From NCBI GenBank assembly GCA_963693365.1, contig CAVNZM010000006.1, positions 2,170,001 to 2,234,000 on the forward strand: a stretch of 64,000 nt of DNA, given 5' to 3'. The notes under the pieces were generated by a model. That model worked only from the letters and a program-made list of their open reading frames with translations. It did not search any database and had not been told where the DNA came from. This document shows, piece by piece, positions 13,138 through 25,810 of the stretch (position 1 is its first letter; each line of letters opens with the position of its first letter). This DNA comes from Amoebidium appalachense (taxonomy: Eukaryota; Ichthyosporea). Position numbers and translations under genes: made by a program.

Positions 13138-14021
13138 CCCGGGCGCCTACCCACCCGCACCGCCCTGGCCTGGCCTGGGCTCTGCACCTCCCTTTCCTCT
13201 TTGGCAGATATATGCTTTTTGGCTAGGTGTTTGTGTGTGTGCTTGTACATGTGTGCATCTGTTCCCGTGATGTGCACCTGACATCTTTTCCCCCCTTTCC
13301 TTTACCTTTCTTTTCTTTTCTTTTTTTTTTCTTTTGGTCCCTTTTTGCATTGTCACAGGTGTTCCACATGCACGGTGTGTTGTGACCATTGAAGCCTGTG
13401 AGGAGAGTGGGAGCAAAGACCTTCCCCACTATGTGGAGGCACTGAAGGACCGCATAGGCACCCCCACCCTGATTGTCTGTCTGGACAGGTGAGATAAATG
13501 TGGGATATCCTGTTGTAATTTCATAAGGCGCTATGGTTGTCTGCCTGGACAGGTGAGATAGTCGTGGGATATGTTGTGATAATTTCATAGGCATCTCTAG
13601 TTGTCTGTCTGGACAGGTGAGATAGTCGTGGGATATGTTGTGGTAATTTCATAGGCATCTCTAGTTGTCTGTCTGGACAGGTGAGATGGTTGTGGGATAT
13701 ACTGTGGTAATTTCATAGCCCACTATGGTCATCTGCCTGAGCAGATGAGATAGTTGTGGGATAGGCTGTGCTGATATCAAAAGGAGATTTAATAGACCTT
13801 CCTGATGCTTGCCGCGACAGGTGAGATAGTTGTAGGATATACTGTTGTGATTTTATAGGCTACTATGGTTGTCTGCCTGGACAGGTTAGATAGTTGTGGG
13901 TTGTAATATGGTAGTTTCATGGGCCGCTCTGGTTGACTGTCTAGACAGGTGGGATAATGCATCAGTACATACACTCACACACACATTATAATGCATCAGT
14001 ACATACACTCACACACACATT

Positions 14022-14103
<82 letters not shown>

Positions 14104-14111
14104 TCACTCCT

Positions 14112-14168
<57 letters not shown>

Positions 14169-14194
14169 TCACTCCACACACACACACATTCACT

Positions 14195-14251
<57 letters not shown>

Positions 14252-14359
14252 GGCTGCGGCAACTATGAGCAGCTGTGGCTGACCACCTCTCTGCGTGGCG
14301 CCTGTAACGGCAACCTCCGGGTGGAGATTCTGAATGAGGGTATTCACAGTGGCAAGGGC

Positions 14360-14446
<87 letters not shown>

Positions 14447-14849
14447 ATGTATGGAAGTTATGGTTCTACTGGACTTGTGAGTAACGAGAACCATAAATGC
14501 TCTACGACGCACGTACACATACACACACACGCATGCACGCATGCACATGCACACACACATGGAGAAAGTAAGATGCACGCACACACACACGCACACACAC
14601 ACAAATAGAGAGAGAGCAAGGCACACACATACACAACACACACACAGAGAGGGGGGAGAGGGGGGGGGGGAGAGAGAGAGAGAGAGATCCGGGCACACTA
14701 ACATAGGTGTGTGCCTGCAGTGGTGTTGTTCCCTCTTCCTTCCGCATTCTTCGCCAACTGCTGTCCCGCATTGAAGACGAGAACACGGGTGAAATTCTTG
14801 TCAAGGAGCTATATGCCGAAGTGCCTCCCCACCGCATGGCGGTATTCCC

Positions 14850-14880
<31 letters not shown>

Positions 14881-15117
14881 AAAAAAAAAAAAAAGAAAGA
14901 AAGAAAGAAAGTAAGAAGGGGGGGGGGGGGGGGGGGGGGGCATATCCATCAATATGAAACCGTGTGTGTAGTGTGCCCACTTTCTTTCGTAGGGTTGACC
15001 AGACATGCTGCATACACGGAGCTTGTGTGTGTGCTGGTATGTCTGCCTGTTTGTGTTGATGCATGTGCCTCATGTGCCTATGTCGGGCAGTGCGCCATGT
15101 TATGGTGTTACTGTGTC

Positions 15118-15150
<33 letters not shown>

Positions 15151-15337
15151 GTGCTCGCACGGTCATATGAAAGTTTGTGTGTGTGCGTGTGTAGATTGCA
15201 TGTCTGCGCACGAATGTATTTTCAGACAACGGAAAATGGAGGGAGTATTTGGACTAACACTTGGGCCCACAGCAACTCAAGGAAGTTGCTGCAGAGCTGG
15301 CACATGATTACTTCGCCCAGGTTCCTTTCCTTTACCC

Positions 15338-15372
<35 letters not shown>

Positions 15373-15999
15373 CCCGCTCCCCCCGAGTCACCACCACCAC
15401 CACCACCACCACCACCACTACACACAAACACACATGCACACGCAGACACAACACGTGTGTGTACACGCACACACACACACACATACACGTGCGCACACAC
15501 ACACAAAGACCTGACCTAGGATTTGGAATATCTGTGGTGTTTGTGTCTGCTTGCTTATGCTCGAATGTGCGTGCGTCTGTGTGCGAGTTCGTGTTACTGG
15601 TAGCTCGAGTGTGTGGTTGTGGTTAATAAAGAAAAAAATTTTTGAAAGGGGGGAGGGGGGGGGGGGCGGCAGGCACAAAGAACTTTTTCTGGACATGTCA
15701 CAGAGCAGCCGTTGTGAATTAAGATCAATAGTTTCTAGACGTGGGAAAGAACAGAGCTGATAACTGCAACTAGCAGGCACGTGCAAGTGTTTCGACTTAT
15801 GCATGCTTGAGTGCCCACCCTATCATGCTGTATCAACCGTCGTTTCTGTTTGCTATGTTGTCGGTTGTGATGCAATAAGTGTAAATACGGTGTGAACTAG
15901 GGAGTGAAGGAACGCAGGTGTTAAAGGGAGTTTAGGGTGGTTCTTCAGAGGAGGGCTTTTTTTGGGGGGGGGGGAGGGGGGGGGGGGGGGGGGGAGGGA

Positions 16000-16034
<35 letters not shown>

Positions 16035-16099
16035 GGGGGGGGGGGGGAAGGAAGAGAGAGAGAGATAAGATGAGGTGGATGTGGCTAGTGTATGTGTGT

Positions 16100-16130
<31 letters not shown>

Positions 16131-16236
16131 GTTGCCTCCCAGCTAGGTTGCTGACCGCATACGACAGTTCCCGTTTGTGGACAACGCCAAGGCAGTCACC
16201 CACGATGTGGAGACCTTGATTCTGAACAAGTATGCA

Positions 16237-16277
<41 letters not shown>

Positions 16278-17733
16278 TTTCCTTTCCCCCCAACCCACCC
16301 ACCCCACCAACCACCACCACAAATACACATGTATACACATGCGCGAACACGAACACACAAAAGCATAGTAATATTATTATAAATAATATAGCAGTAATAG
16401 TCCGAGACCTTCCAAGCAGTCATTCGTCCCGCACATCACCAGAGGGACCCCCATAACGCAAAAAACACACCATTTTAGCCACCCACCCATGCATTGTGGA
16501 GGCACTCAAACCCACTCACGATGATTGGCTCTATTCCGCATTTTTTGCCTGCATGTTCATTTAGTTCCTGTTCTTTTCTTGCCCTTACCACTTCTGGTGT
16601 TGCATGTGTCCTCACCCACTCGCCCACCCACCCACCCAACCACCAACCCTAAATTGTGTCGATCATAAGCCCCCTATCACACGCAAGCACCCCTCCCCCC
16701 TCCCCCCTCCCCCCCCCCCCTTGCCCCCCGACCACCACCACCACCACCCACCCACCTACCCACCCACCCATGCTCCACACTCAATCTTCACTGCCCACAG
16801 TACGTGGAGGCCCACTCTTTGCATCACAGGCATCGATGGTCTTCCGCACAACGACGTGGCTGGTATATATGCCCCCCCCGCACCCCCTCCACCCCTCATG
16901 TGCCGCCACCACCACAACACAAAACAAAAAAACAAAAACAAAAAAAAAAAAAAAAAGGTCAAATGAAACTTTTGAGTGCCTATAACTCCTCGCATAAGAA
17001 GGAACATGAAAATGTATTTGTTAACTCGTTTTAGCGCACCATCTGAGAGTGCCCCCATCTACCTCCTTCCCCACGCGTAACGTACGATTTCTCGGGCTCC
17101 TATGGTGTTTGGTACTTCTACGGCGCCCCTTCCCGTGACACCTGCCGGACAACACACGTTTCGTGCAATACTACCTACACGTTTTATCAAAGTGTATCTT
17201 TGGAAGAGTTTGTAGTGAGGAAGTGAGGGGTAAGGAGATGTGGTGACGTGTTCGTCACTCGTAATGACGATGGTGGTGTTTGTGGTGGTGGAAAGGAAGG
17301 AGGGGAGGAGATGTGTGTTTATGTGTGTATGTATTGCATGCGTGTGTTTGGGGAGGGAGGGTAGATGCTGATGTGTGTTGGTTCCTCAGGCAACGTGCTT
17401 CGTGCCTTTACGTCGGCAAAATTGGCATTCCGGCTGCCGCCCACATGTGATGCCCAAACATGCGGGGCCAAAATCAAGGAGATCTTGGAGAAGGTACACA
17501 CACACACACACACACACAAAAAACACACACACACACACACACATGCACACACACACACACACGTACACACGCACACACACACACACTCTCTCTCTCCCAT
17601 GTACACGCTCACACACACGCGCACGCACATGCACATGCACATACAGACACAAGTACACACAAACACCACGATATCTCCGTCTGCTGTTATTCGTTCAAAA
17701 AACCCTACCCTTTTCTTTCTTTTCTTCTCCAGC

Positions 17734-17768
<35 letters not shown>

Positions 17769-17802
17769 CCCTCCCCTCCCCTCCACCCCCTCTCTTCCCC
17801 CC

Positions 17803-17833
<31 letters not shown>

Positions 17834-18991
17834 AATGCATACTTTTTTGTGTGTGCTTTGCAAACTCTGCTTCGTTGTGTCGATGGTGACTGTGTGTGTT
17901 GTACAACATAGCCCATCATATCCCTCCCCTTCACCTCCATTTCTCAAACCTTTTCACCTCCCTCCCGATCGGCTTCTGATGGCCCATTTTCCATCTCATT
18001 CTACCACACATAAACACCATGATTCTCGCCCTTATGGTAAAGAGGGCAATGGCCTAGAAAACCCACGACTCATCCTGTGCTTATTTCTTTATCAATTTGT
18101 TATTATTGTTATTATTGTTTCTTCTTCACCCTCACACCCACACACCCCTATGAATCTTTGTTATTTCTTCTTCCCCTCACACCCACACACCCCCAGGATC
18201 CCCCCTACGGTGCCAAGGTCAGCTTCAATCTTGACAAGGGAGGCAGTGGCTGGAATGCCCCCCAGCTCGAGACTTGGCTCAAGACCGCTGTCGAGGAGGC
18301 CTCTTTGGTAACAACCCCCCCCCCCCCCCCTCCCCCCCTCTCTCCACGCCCTCCCCCTTCTTTCAACGTACTAAATGCTGAATTTAAACGTCCCCCCTCC
18401 CCCCCCCCCCCTCCCCCCACTATTCCAACCCACTAATGCAAGAATCCCCCCCTCCCACCACCACCACCACGCTTGTAATAGTAAAAATAATATTATATAA
18501 AAATGGTGGCGCGTGCGCACACACACACACGTGCACCCACACAGGCACCTACACATACATACACATACACAACCAACCCGGGAAAGGTGCAACTGATGAT
18601 GTGCATATCGGCTGGCAAAGCCAACTCGTTCGTTGCCTTATTTTAGTCTCTTGCCTGTACCTACACCTAGTTCCCCTTTGTGTATCCTGGCGCTTGCTCA
18701 AATGTACCGTCCTCCCCCTTCTCCCTTCCCCCCCCCCCCCCCCCCTCCCCACCTTACCATCCTCCCTTCCCCCCCCCCCTCCCCTCCCCCCTCCCCCCCG
18801 CAAAAAAAGTCCTTATATATACAGCTATCTCTCCCCCGTTTTCACGTGCGCACTCCATGTGTCACACATCACATTTCCTTCCTGTTTACTCCAGACCAGA
18901 TGCTGTGGAACACACTCTCGCCTACCTGGGATATGCCCATATAACTGCTTGCATCATACGCTATCATTAAATCCTATGTTTTTCTTTATGG

Positions 18992-19026
<35 letters not shown>

Positions 19027-19664
19027 GGGGGGGGGGGGGGTTGGAAGGGATTTGTGCATATGCTGTGCTATTTTGACTTGTGATCAACATTAGGCTGAGT
19101 AAAGATATCAATAAGGGTTATCCAAATACATTTTTTGGCATATCACACGCCATAATCAATATTCGGCATATCACACGCCATATCCAATTTTTGGCAAATC
19201 ACGCGTAATTTCCTTTTTTCGGCATATCACATGCCACACCTTTCAGGATCAGTAATTAGCCCCTCCTTTAACCTTGTCTTACACACGCCATTCTTGTCCT
19301 CCTGAGGTAGCCTGTCAGATGAATATAAGTTAGTTTGAGGAATTAAAGGATTTCCTAACTCTACAAATTCTCAACCCTGCAGGCTCACTTTGGGAAGAGC
19401 GTGAGGATGCAAGGTGAAGGTAAGAATCCTGACCACCCCCCCCCCCCCCCCCCCCCCCCTCCCTCCCCTCCCCACGGGTTCCACCCGTGCTTTTTCAGTA
19501 TACCTTTGTGCAAAAACGCTGTTCTTCTTCTTCTTCTTCTTCTTCTTCTTCTTCTTCTTCTTCTTCTCCTTTTTCTTCTCCCTCTTTGGCGCCTGATTTT
19601 CTTATTTGCTTGTAGATGTGATCCTTCCAATGTTGACCCCCCCCTCCCCCCCCTCCCCCCCCCC

Positions 19665-19720
<56 letters not shown>

Positions 19721-21851
19721 TTTTTTTTTTTTTTGGCGCCCGTTGTTTTGCTTGTCAGTTGTTGTTCTGGTTGATTACCTGTAAACTTCGCTTATTTATG
19801 TATGTGTGTGTGTATATGTATGTTGTGCGGGGTTGCACACACCGGTTTCTAGGTGTCTACTTTTCTTCTTACTGTTTTTCTCTCCACACACTTCATCTGT
19901 CCACTTCTGCATACCCCCTTTCATAGCTATAGACACACTTCACACATTGCGTTACGCGCATGCATGCACACACCGCTCTGTTGGCGACAGCTCCCTTGGA
20001 ACCCATGCGGCATGTTACCCGCCGGCGTAACATAACTCGGACTATCGATTTGGCTTTTTTCAAGCCCAAAGCAATGGGTGATACCATGTTTCCGGCTGAC
20101 ATCCGAGGGCATAGCTTTCCGTTCGAAGACGATAAAATTCAGCCCTAGTAAGCGTGTTACTACCCTGCGGCGTGGGTCAAATCTCATATTTTCCCCTCTG
20201 ATTGCAAATTCTGCGGCCTTCGGGACTTAATTTTTTTCAGCTGGTGTAGTATGTTAGCCAGGGAAGTATCGACTTAGGTAGCGACGGGGAGCTTCCTAGA
20301 AGCCCCGTCTCCTGAGTTCCTATCTATATTTTTCTTGCTTCTGCTTACTGCTGCAACTTTAACCCCCGGCCTTTCCCACTGCCCTTGCCTGCATAAGCAA
20401 CCCTGCTCGTCTCTGATCAAGACGGGTGACCTACCCATGTTCACGTGAAACAGTATCTGAGTTGGGTTTCGTTAACGAGGTGAATAGGTCGAAACTCGGG
20501 TACTGTGGATGACGTGGGCCCCCCCTGAGGATGGGCTCTGCTTATTATGCATACTCTTTATGTATGGCTTGCATTCTGCATCGTGTTATTTGTTTGTTCT
20601 TGTGTACTTCGTACTTTTTGACGCATTCAAACCCCCCCCTCCCCTGGGGCCGCCCCTCTTCATCGGCTCATTTCTGATCATGCGCATACACTGCTAATAC
20701 GATGTATGATAAACTAGATGGTTGTGTGGGCAACCTCTGTAGATGTGCGTTGTCACATGGTTTTGTGCCCGTGTACTTTGTGTCTGCCTCTGAAGGGGGG
20801 GGGGGGGTATTATGTCATACACGAATTAAGGGCTTCCAGCTAAAATTTGAATGGGGGGGGGGGGGGAAGAAGAAGAAGAAGAAGAAGTTCAATGCTGCTG
20901 TACCGTGACCTGGCGCTTGAATTACATATAGTGATGTTGACTTTGGGGGCACAGGGGGTTCGATTCCGTTCATGGGCATGCTTGCTCAGAAGTTCCCCAG
21001 CGCTCAGTTCATGATCACAGGTGTCTTGGGCCCCAACAGGTAATCACTACATCCCCCCTTCCCCCTCCCCCGCCCTTTCTCCCCGGGGCACCCGACCTTT
21101 ACCCCCTTCTCAAACCCTTCTTAGCCCCTCTTTGAAACGCACAAATACCCGGGCCTGCGCGCATGCACTCACGCGTGTGCACCAGCACGCACATACACCA
21201 AAAGCACGCACACGCACGCACACCGACACCAAAAGTACACACACACACAGTCTGTGTCTTATACACACACACGTGTGTGCGCTTCACAGACAGAGTTATG
21301 CAAATTAATATTCTCGCTTTCGTGCGGCTTCATGCAAGAAGTGAACATATGCATGGCATACTTGCGTGAACACAGATTGCAAGAGACAGAAAAAGACGAA
21401 AGGAAGGGCATGTTTGCCGGGATGTGGCTTAGGCCTGGGGAATCTCTCGCAGGCCTGCTGTATATTGGGAGGATGTTAAGTGTGTCTGTGTAAATACTTC
21501 TTCTTGTAACCATGTGGGTGTCACTGGGCCCCTGTCTCACAATCCTGGTGCATGTCTGTGTGTGTGTGTGTGTTTTTTTTTGTTTTTTTTTTTCTTTCTT
21601 TTTTTTTTTTTTTTTTTTTTTGGGGGGGGGGGGGAGGCGAGAGGGGACGGAGTCTATGCTTTCCTCCTAAAAATACCGGTGCCGACCAAGAGCTGGGCTG
21701 GTGGGAAAGATATAACAATACTGAAGCCCAACACGAGCATGAGATAGTGTGTGCTCGGCGAGCATGAGATAGTGTGTGCTCGGCGAGCATGAGATAGTGT
21801 GTGCTCGGCGTTTTTTTTTTTTTTTTTTTTTTTTTTTCCTTTGCAGGAGAA

Positions 21852-21882
<31 letters not shown>

Positions 21883-22038
21883 CTTCTGTTAAATATAAAC
21901 ATCATTGGCTCACTGTTGCATGTTTTTTGCAGCAATGCGCACGGGCCCAACGAATTCCTGCACATTGGCACGGGCAAGGCCGTGACTGCCTCTGTGGCCA
22001 GCGTCCTGGCCGCCCACCATGCCCACTTCAACCACTGA
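9692..22038 (+). CDS. M20-family metallodipeptidase (CNDP2/DUG1-like), 16 coding exons
   Basis: Exons: 9692-9798, 10353-10415, 11441-11548, 11951-12035, 12611-12707, 13359-13488, 14251-14361, 14721-14841, 15273-15320, 16147-16229, 16801-16862, 17390-17493, 18197-18307, 19383-19419, 20955-21039, 21933-22038. All phases agree and give 485 aa, close to the usual length of cytosolic non-specific dipeptidase (about 475). The family hydrolyses dipeptides such as Cys-Gly with two metal ions. Metal and catalytic residues are visible: H100 and D102 in LYGHMDKQP, D135 in YGRGGADDG, E168/E169 in EACEESGS, D196 in VCLDSG, H454 in NAHGPNEF. H229 in NEGIHSGKGSG matches the conserved His of the lid domain, and EGGSIPF is also present. 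No signal peptide is seen, so the protein is probably cytosolic. Introns are packed with microsatellites, some of which form the splice sites, and with two C-tailed retroposon copies. Confidence 0.94.
10926..11360 (+). repeat. (CT)n and poly(C) tracts in M20 intron 2
   Basis: CT repeats at about 10926-10958 run into poly(C) (10958-10992). A second long (CT)n block lies at about 11219-11356, before a TTCCTC-rich polypyrimidine tract and the acceptor at 11440. Confidence 0.85.
12768..12880 (+). mobile_element. Truncated copy (D) of the C-tailed dispersed repeat family
   Basis: Shares TTGGGCCCCCCCTGAGGA and, downstream, TTTACTTCGTACTCC with the copy at 20385-20640. The 5' part of the unit is missing. 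It lies in intron 5 of the M20 gene in the sense orientation and runs into a C-rich tract. Its identity is clear for the central and 3' parts only. Confidence 0.6.
13471..13955 (+). repeat. 64-bp tandem array repeating an exon end and its splice donor
   Basis: The last ~18 coding bases of M20 exon 6 (GTCTGTCTGGACAG) and its donor GTGAGAT start a 64-bp unit repeated about eight times into intron 6. The donor GT positions are 13489, 13553, 13617, 13681, a mutated copy near 13745, then 13821, 13885 and 13949. Reading past the first donor meets TGA at once, so use of any later donor would truncate the protein. Confidence 0.9.
14017..14250 (+). repeat. (CA)n microsatellite forming the exon 7 acceptor
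   Basis: Several CA blocks separated by TTCACTCC spacers run without a break into ACACAG, which is the acceptor of M20 exon 7. No separate polypyrimidine tract intervenes. Confidence 0.95.
14362..14445 (+). repeat. (GT)n microsatellite forming the exon 7 donor
   Basis: About 42 GT units begin exactly at the donor after GGCAG, so any of the register-shifted GT pairs could serve as the 5' splice site. Confidence 0.95.
19131..19240 (+). repeat. Degenerate ~28-bp tandem repeat in M20 intron 13
   Basis: Four units built on GGCATATCACACGCCAT or variants (about 19137, 19164, 19193 and 19220), each followed by an AT-rich spacer. GGC...GCC gives each unit a weak dyad. Confidence 0.75.
20385..20640 (+). 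mobile_element. C-tailed dispersed repeat (SINE-like), copy A
   Basis: This copy and the minus-strand copy at 30250-30550 match over most of their length. Shared blocks in order are GCATAAGCAACCCTGCTCGT, TGATCAAGACGGGT, CTGAGTTGG, GTCGAAACTC, CCCTGAGGATGGGCTCTGCT, TGTACTTCGTAC or GCGTACTTCGTAC, and CGCATTCAAA followed by a C run. No open frame is present. The unit is about 255-300 bp, lies in the sense orientation in M20 intron 14, and ends in poly(C) where a SINE would normally carry poly(A). No clear tRNA-type A box is visible. Calling it a retroposon is inference. Confidence 0.7.
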
Positions 22039-22152
22039 TATATGCTGCACACCGGCAGAGGGTTGGAGTGTTGCTAGAAACCACATTGAGTTGATGTAAC
22101 ACTGCGCCACTTAAGCCACCCGGTTTGACGGTTTTGTTTTGCTTTGTTGTTT

Positions 22153-22196
<44 letters not shown>

Positions 22197-22207
22197 GTTC
22201 CCTCAAC

Positions 22208-22244
<37 letters not shown>

Positions 22245-23371
22245 CGCAGGGTGCTTAGCCTAAGGCGCCATTTACGTCAATTATTGTTGTTGCTATAGCT
22301 GCACAGTTTCGATTTGTGCTAGGTTGCTCAGCCGGACCGTATGATTAAATTTCTTCGTTTTTGTTGCTCTCTTATGGGCTGACAACCGTTACGGGCTATT
22401 TCAAGCAACACTAAAGCAGGTTTTTTTCCTTTTTTTTTTTTTTGCCTTGGCAATTTATGCGTGTGTGCACCCCTTGTCTTTCTCTTTGTTCGGGCACTCA
22501 AATTGAATGTGGGGCCGGGGTAGGCATTTTGTTTGGGTTTTCTGTCGCAAATGAAAGTCACTTTACTACCTCTTATTAAAGTTAGAGCTGAATCCTACTA
22601 GCTCCTGTATGGGCTAGTTTTTCGGGGTGGACTATGTAGTGTAATATTGAACACGGTGCCAGGGTCAACTTTGTAAGACACCTGCACAATAAACAAAATC
22701 CGCATGCGTAATGCAACAAAAGATTTACTGTAATAGTGGACGCGTGCAATTGCCAATGCCAGCACACCGTACCTCTCACTTCAACAACCGGTTCACCTGT
22801 ATAAACTCAGCAGTGGACGGTATCTCGTGTTACAGTAAAGTTTTCAAAAGTATTCAGCTAGTCCAGTGGCATGCGGATATCGTGAAAAAGGCCCGCCGAG
22901 GCGTGGTGCTGTGCTGTGGGAAGAGGGGGTCACTCGTGGGGATGATCGGTTGGTAACTAAGTAAGACCCCCACCTCCCATGGGCCACCTCCCCATACCAT
23001 GCCACAAGGCTGTGACAGTGAGCAAATATTCAACTTGAAATTGGGCCGTTCTTTTAAGGGATTCCGTTTTTGTTTTGTTTTTTTGTTTTTTTTTGGTGGT
23101 TGTACATGTTGTTGTTTTTTTTTCGTGATTATAGTAACTGGTCCGAGTTCTCTTTGTCTGTATGTGTTTGGGTTCTCAGCGGCACGTGACTAGAAGCCTG
23201 CCACTGCAGCTAGGCTGGTCGCATTATTTATGATAGGGCATCCACACTGAGTGCCCCCGGGGGCCCCCCCCACCCTCCTCCCCCGGCCGTGGCACACACA
23301 TAGCTATTATTATTCACGTGCACACACACACACACACACACACACACCGATGTCACACACACTGACAGTGT

Positions 23372-23415
<44 letters not shown>

Positions 23416-23417
23416 GT

Positions 23418-23459
<42 letters not shown>

Positions 23460-23510
23460 TTTTTAGTTTTTTCTTTTCTTTTTTTTTTTTTTCTTTCTTT
23501 CTTTTTTTTT

Positions 23511-23541
<31 letters not shown>

Positions 23542-23820
23542 GGGAGGGGGGGGGGGAGGGGGGGAGGGACGGTGTAGTGTGTGTGTACATGTGTGTGTGT
23601 GTGTGTGTGTGTGTCATGTAACACGACGCATCATGTGCTGTCAGAGTGTAGACACGGAGGGAGAGCGAGCTCTGTACGCACAATGTCATGGCACTGCTAG
23701 TGACACACAATCATGCCATCACCGTATGATAGACCAACACATCATGTGACTGTGTGCAGGGGGTATGGGGGGGCCCGAGAGGGGGGGGGGGGGGGGGGGG
23801 AGAGGGGGGGGCTATTATTA
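22039..23820. other. Intergenic region downstream of the M20 gene
   Basis: Holds poly(T) (22157-22192) followed by poly(C) (22211-22242), unique sequence from about 22250 to 23220, then (CA)n arrays (about 23322-23458) interrupted by TGACAGTGTGACA and CCGTGACA, then poly(T)/poly(G) and a (GT)n array (about 23580-23614). No coding region is supported. Confidence 0.5.
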
Positions 23821-23831
23821 ATCACACGACG

Positions 23832-23860
23832 GACACCGTGACGGGTACAGTCACGGTGTC
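23832..23860. other. Perfect 11-bp inverted repeat (hairpin/dyad)
   Basis: GACACCGTGAC, a 7-nt loop, then GTCACGGTGTC. The arm sequence echoes CCGTGACAC and TGTGACAC segments in the CA arrays about 450 bp upstream. It could be a palindromic protein site or an element end; nothing further identifies it. Confidence 0.7.
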
Positions 23861-24151
23861 ACATGTATCTTAACCTGAGCAAACTAGCAGTGTTTATGTT
23901 TACATAGCGTGCCCTCTTGCAATGGTATACGTAGTTCCCCACCTCCACCACTGCGCAGGCCCCGTCCTAGCTTATAATTATATATGCATGCAGCAGTGAT
24001 CATGATGATACCTACCCCCCCCCCCCCCCCCCCCCCCCCAACCCACCCACCCTACCTAGTCTGCAATTGCAATGTATATCCTAGTCTGCAATTGCAATGT
24101 ATGTATGTGCGTCACATGGCTAATGCATGTGCGTCTATGTGTGTGTGTGTG

Positions 24152-24224
<73 letters not shown>

Positions 24225-24675
24225 CTGTCCGGTCCCCTCAGCTTTCCGATGTTATGTATTCAATATTGTGCATGCGGTGTGGCATGTGCAGTGTGTGTAT
24301 CGCCCAGATGTTGATAGGCCCAGTTTAGGCCCGTGCCCCCATTTATTTCTGCCATGCCGCATGACATTGTACAGCTCTGTGCACGGCATGCAGCATAACA
24401 ATACAGCCCCATCCATCCATTCATACGCGTATGATCTAGCCCCATTACCAAGCACACTATGCACATGCTTGTTCCAGCCTCAGGGGTTAAATGTAATCAG
24501 AGTGAGGGCCAAAACTGTGGCCACGGCTGCCCACAGCATCTATAGCGATTAATATTAACCTTTCAAGGTATCCCATATAAGCATATATCTTAGTGCCCCC
24601 TAAGTTACTGTTCTTTGCATACTGATTGCACACGACAGTGTGTCGCGGGTTTTTCCCCAGCATAAGGAATGCAGT

Positions 24676-24933
24676 GTGGGGTTTACTACACACTTTTTAT
24701 TGCGTGGACACTGCCGGGGGCCCAGCCACACTCGACGGCCTACGCGTTTTCCAGCGCAGCCAATCAAATGCAGCTAGTGACATATGTACATGCTAGGCAA
24801 CAATTAGCGCCATCGTAGTATACGACACCCCTATTACATATTGGGGTTTACACACTTTTTATTGCGTGGACACTGCCGGAGGCCCAGCCACATTCGACGG
24901 CCTACTCCGTTTCCAGCGCAGCCAATCAAATTA
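24676..24933 (+). repeat. ~90-bp direct duplication with CCAAT motif
   Basis: About 24676-24770 and 24843-24933 share TTTTTATTGCGTGGACACTG, GGCCCAGCCACA and CAGCGCAGCCAATCAAAT with scattered differences. The second copy ends exactly where the target-site duplication of the next retroposon begins. Confidence 0.85.
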
Positions 24934-25708
24934 CATATTATCCGTAGCTTAGCGGTAGGGCGCTGTTCTCCGACGCAGGAGACCTCTGGTTCAATTCTCG
25001 ATGGCGGGTTTCAATTTTTTTCGGATGCCCTCGGTTTGCCACGACACCTCGAGCCCAGAGCCCCATGACGCACAAGCACATGACGTCACCATTTCACTAT
25101 CTATTGCAAGGACCGGTCCGGGCCACCGTTCTATCATGACCCAGCCCAAACATGAATGATTATACACGGGCCGAATCCACGTTGATAACCGCCGCCGTCA
25201 AGGTCAAAGGCCATGGATGTCTAGATACCAGTGAAGGGCAGACTCGTATCTCTTACTCGGTCCGACTCATTTGGGGAGGTGAGCCGGGCCACCTCGGCGC
25301 GGACTAGGCGAACATTCTCCCTAGCGGGGGCACGGGGGATTGGACCCCGAAATCTGTACCACAAACTGCCTAACATTGATAGATAGACTGAAAAAATGGC
25401 CAGCGGCCAGTCCCCTGGCGGACCAATAGGTAGTACGCAAATGTATAAGGAGCTTGTATGGGCTGATTTATAAGCATATCTCGGTGTCGCAAAATTAGCA
25501 TGAAATCCCGGTTTCAAATTTAGTATGCTCATATATATCTCGGTTCAAAAATATTAGCATGTTATCCCGGAATATCATGTAACCCGTTGGGTGGAGTGCC
25601 TGTTGGCCTTGGTGCCGGCATCTTATCACGACCTCAAGCCTGTATGTCGATAATAAACAGCACAATTCCCCCCTTCGCCCCCACCCCCCCCCCCTCCTTA
25701 CATATTAT
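24931..25708 (+). mobile_element. tRNA-headed retroposon with 11-bp target-site duplications and C-rich tail
   Basis: TTACATATTAT occurs at 24931-24941 and again at 25698-25708. Right after the first copy comes a tRNA-like head: TAGCTTAGCGGT fits a pol III A box and GGTTCAATTCT (24981-24991) fits a B box at normal spacing. The acceptor and anticodon stems do not pair well, so it is not a functional tRNA. A T7 run lies shortly after the head. The body is about 750 bp without an open frame. The 3' end before the second repeat is C-rich rather than A-rich. Family unknown. Confidence 0.7.
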
Positions 25709-25810
25709 GGGTAAGCAGAGGCTAGCATCGGTAGCTCCGAAAGAAAGTTAAGGCACCGTATCACAATATCATACTGTGCAGCATTAATAAGGTGATCTAG
25801 GATAGTCATT

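Noticed and set aside
19960-20148. 62-codon plus-strand frame ending SFPFEDDKIQP
   Set aside because: Lies in M20 intron 14, is short, has no family match, and the opposite strand is equally open.
24942-25015. Functional tRNA gene
   Set aside because: A- and B-box motifs fit, but acceptor and anticodon stems do not pair. It is better explained as a tRNA-derived retroposon head.
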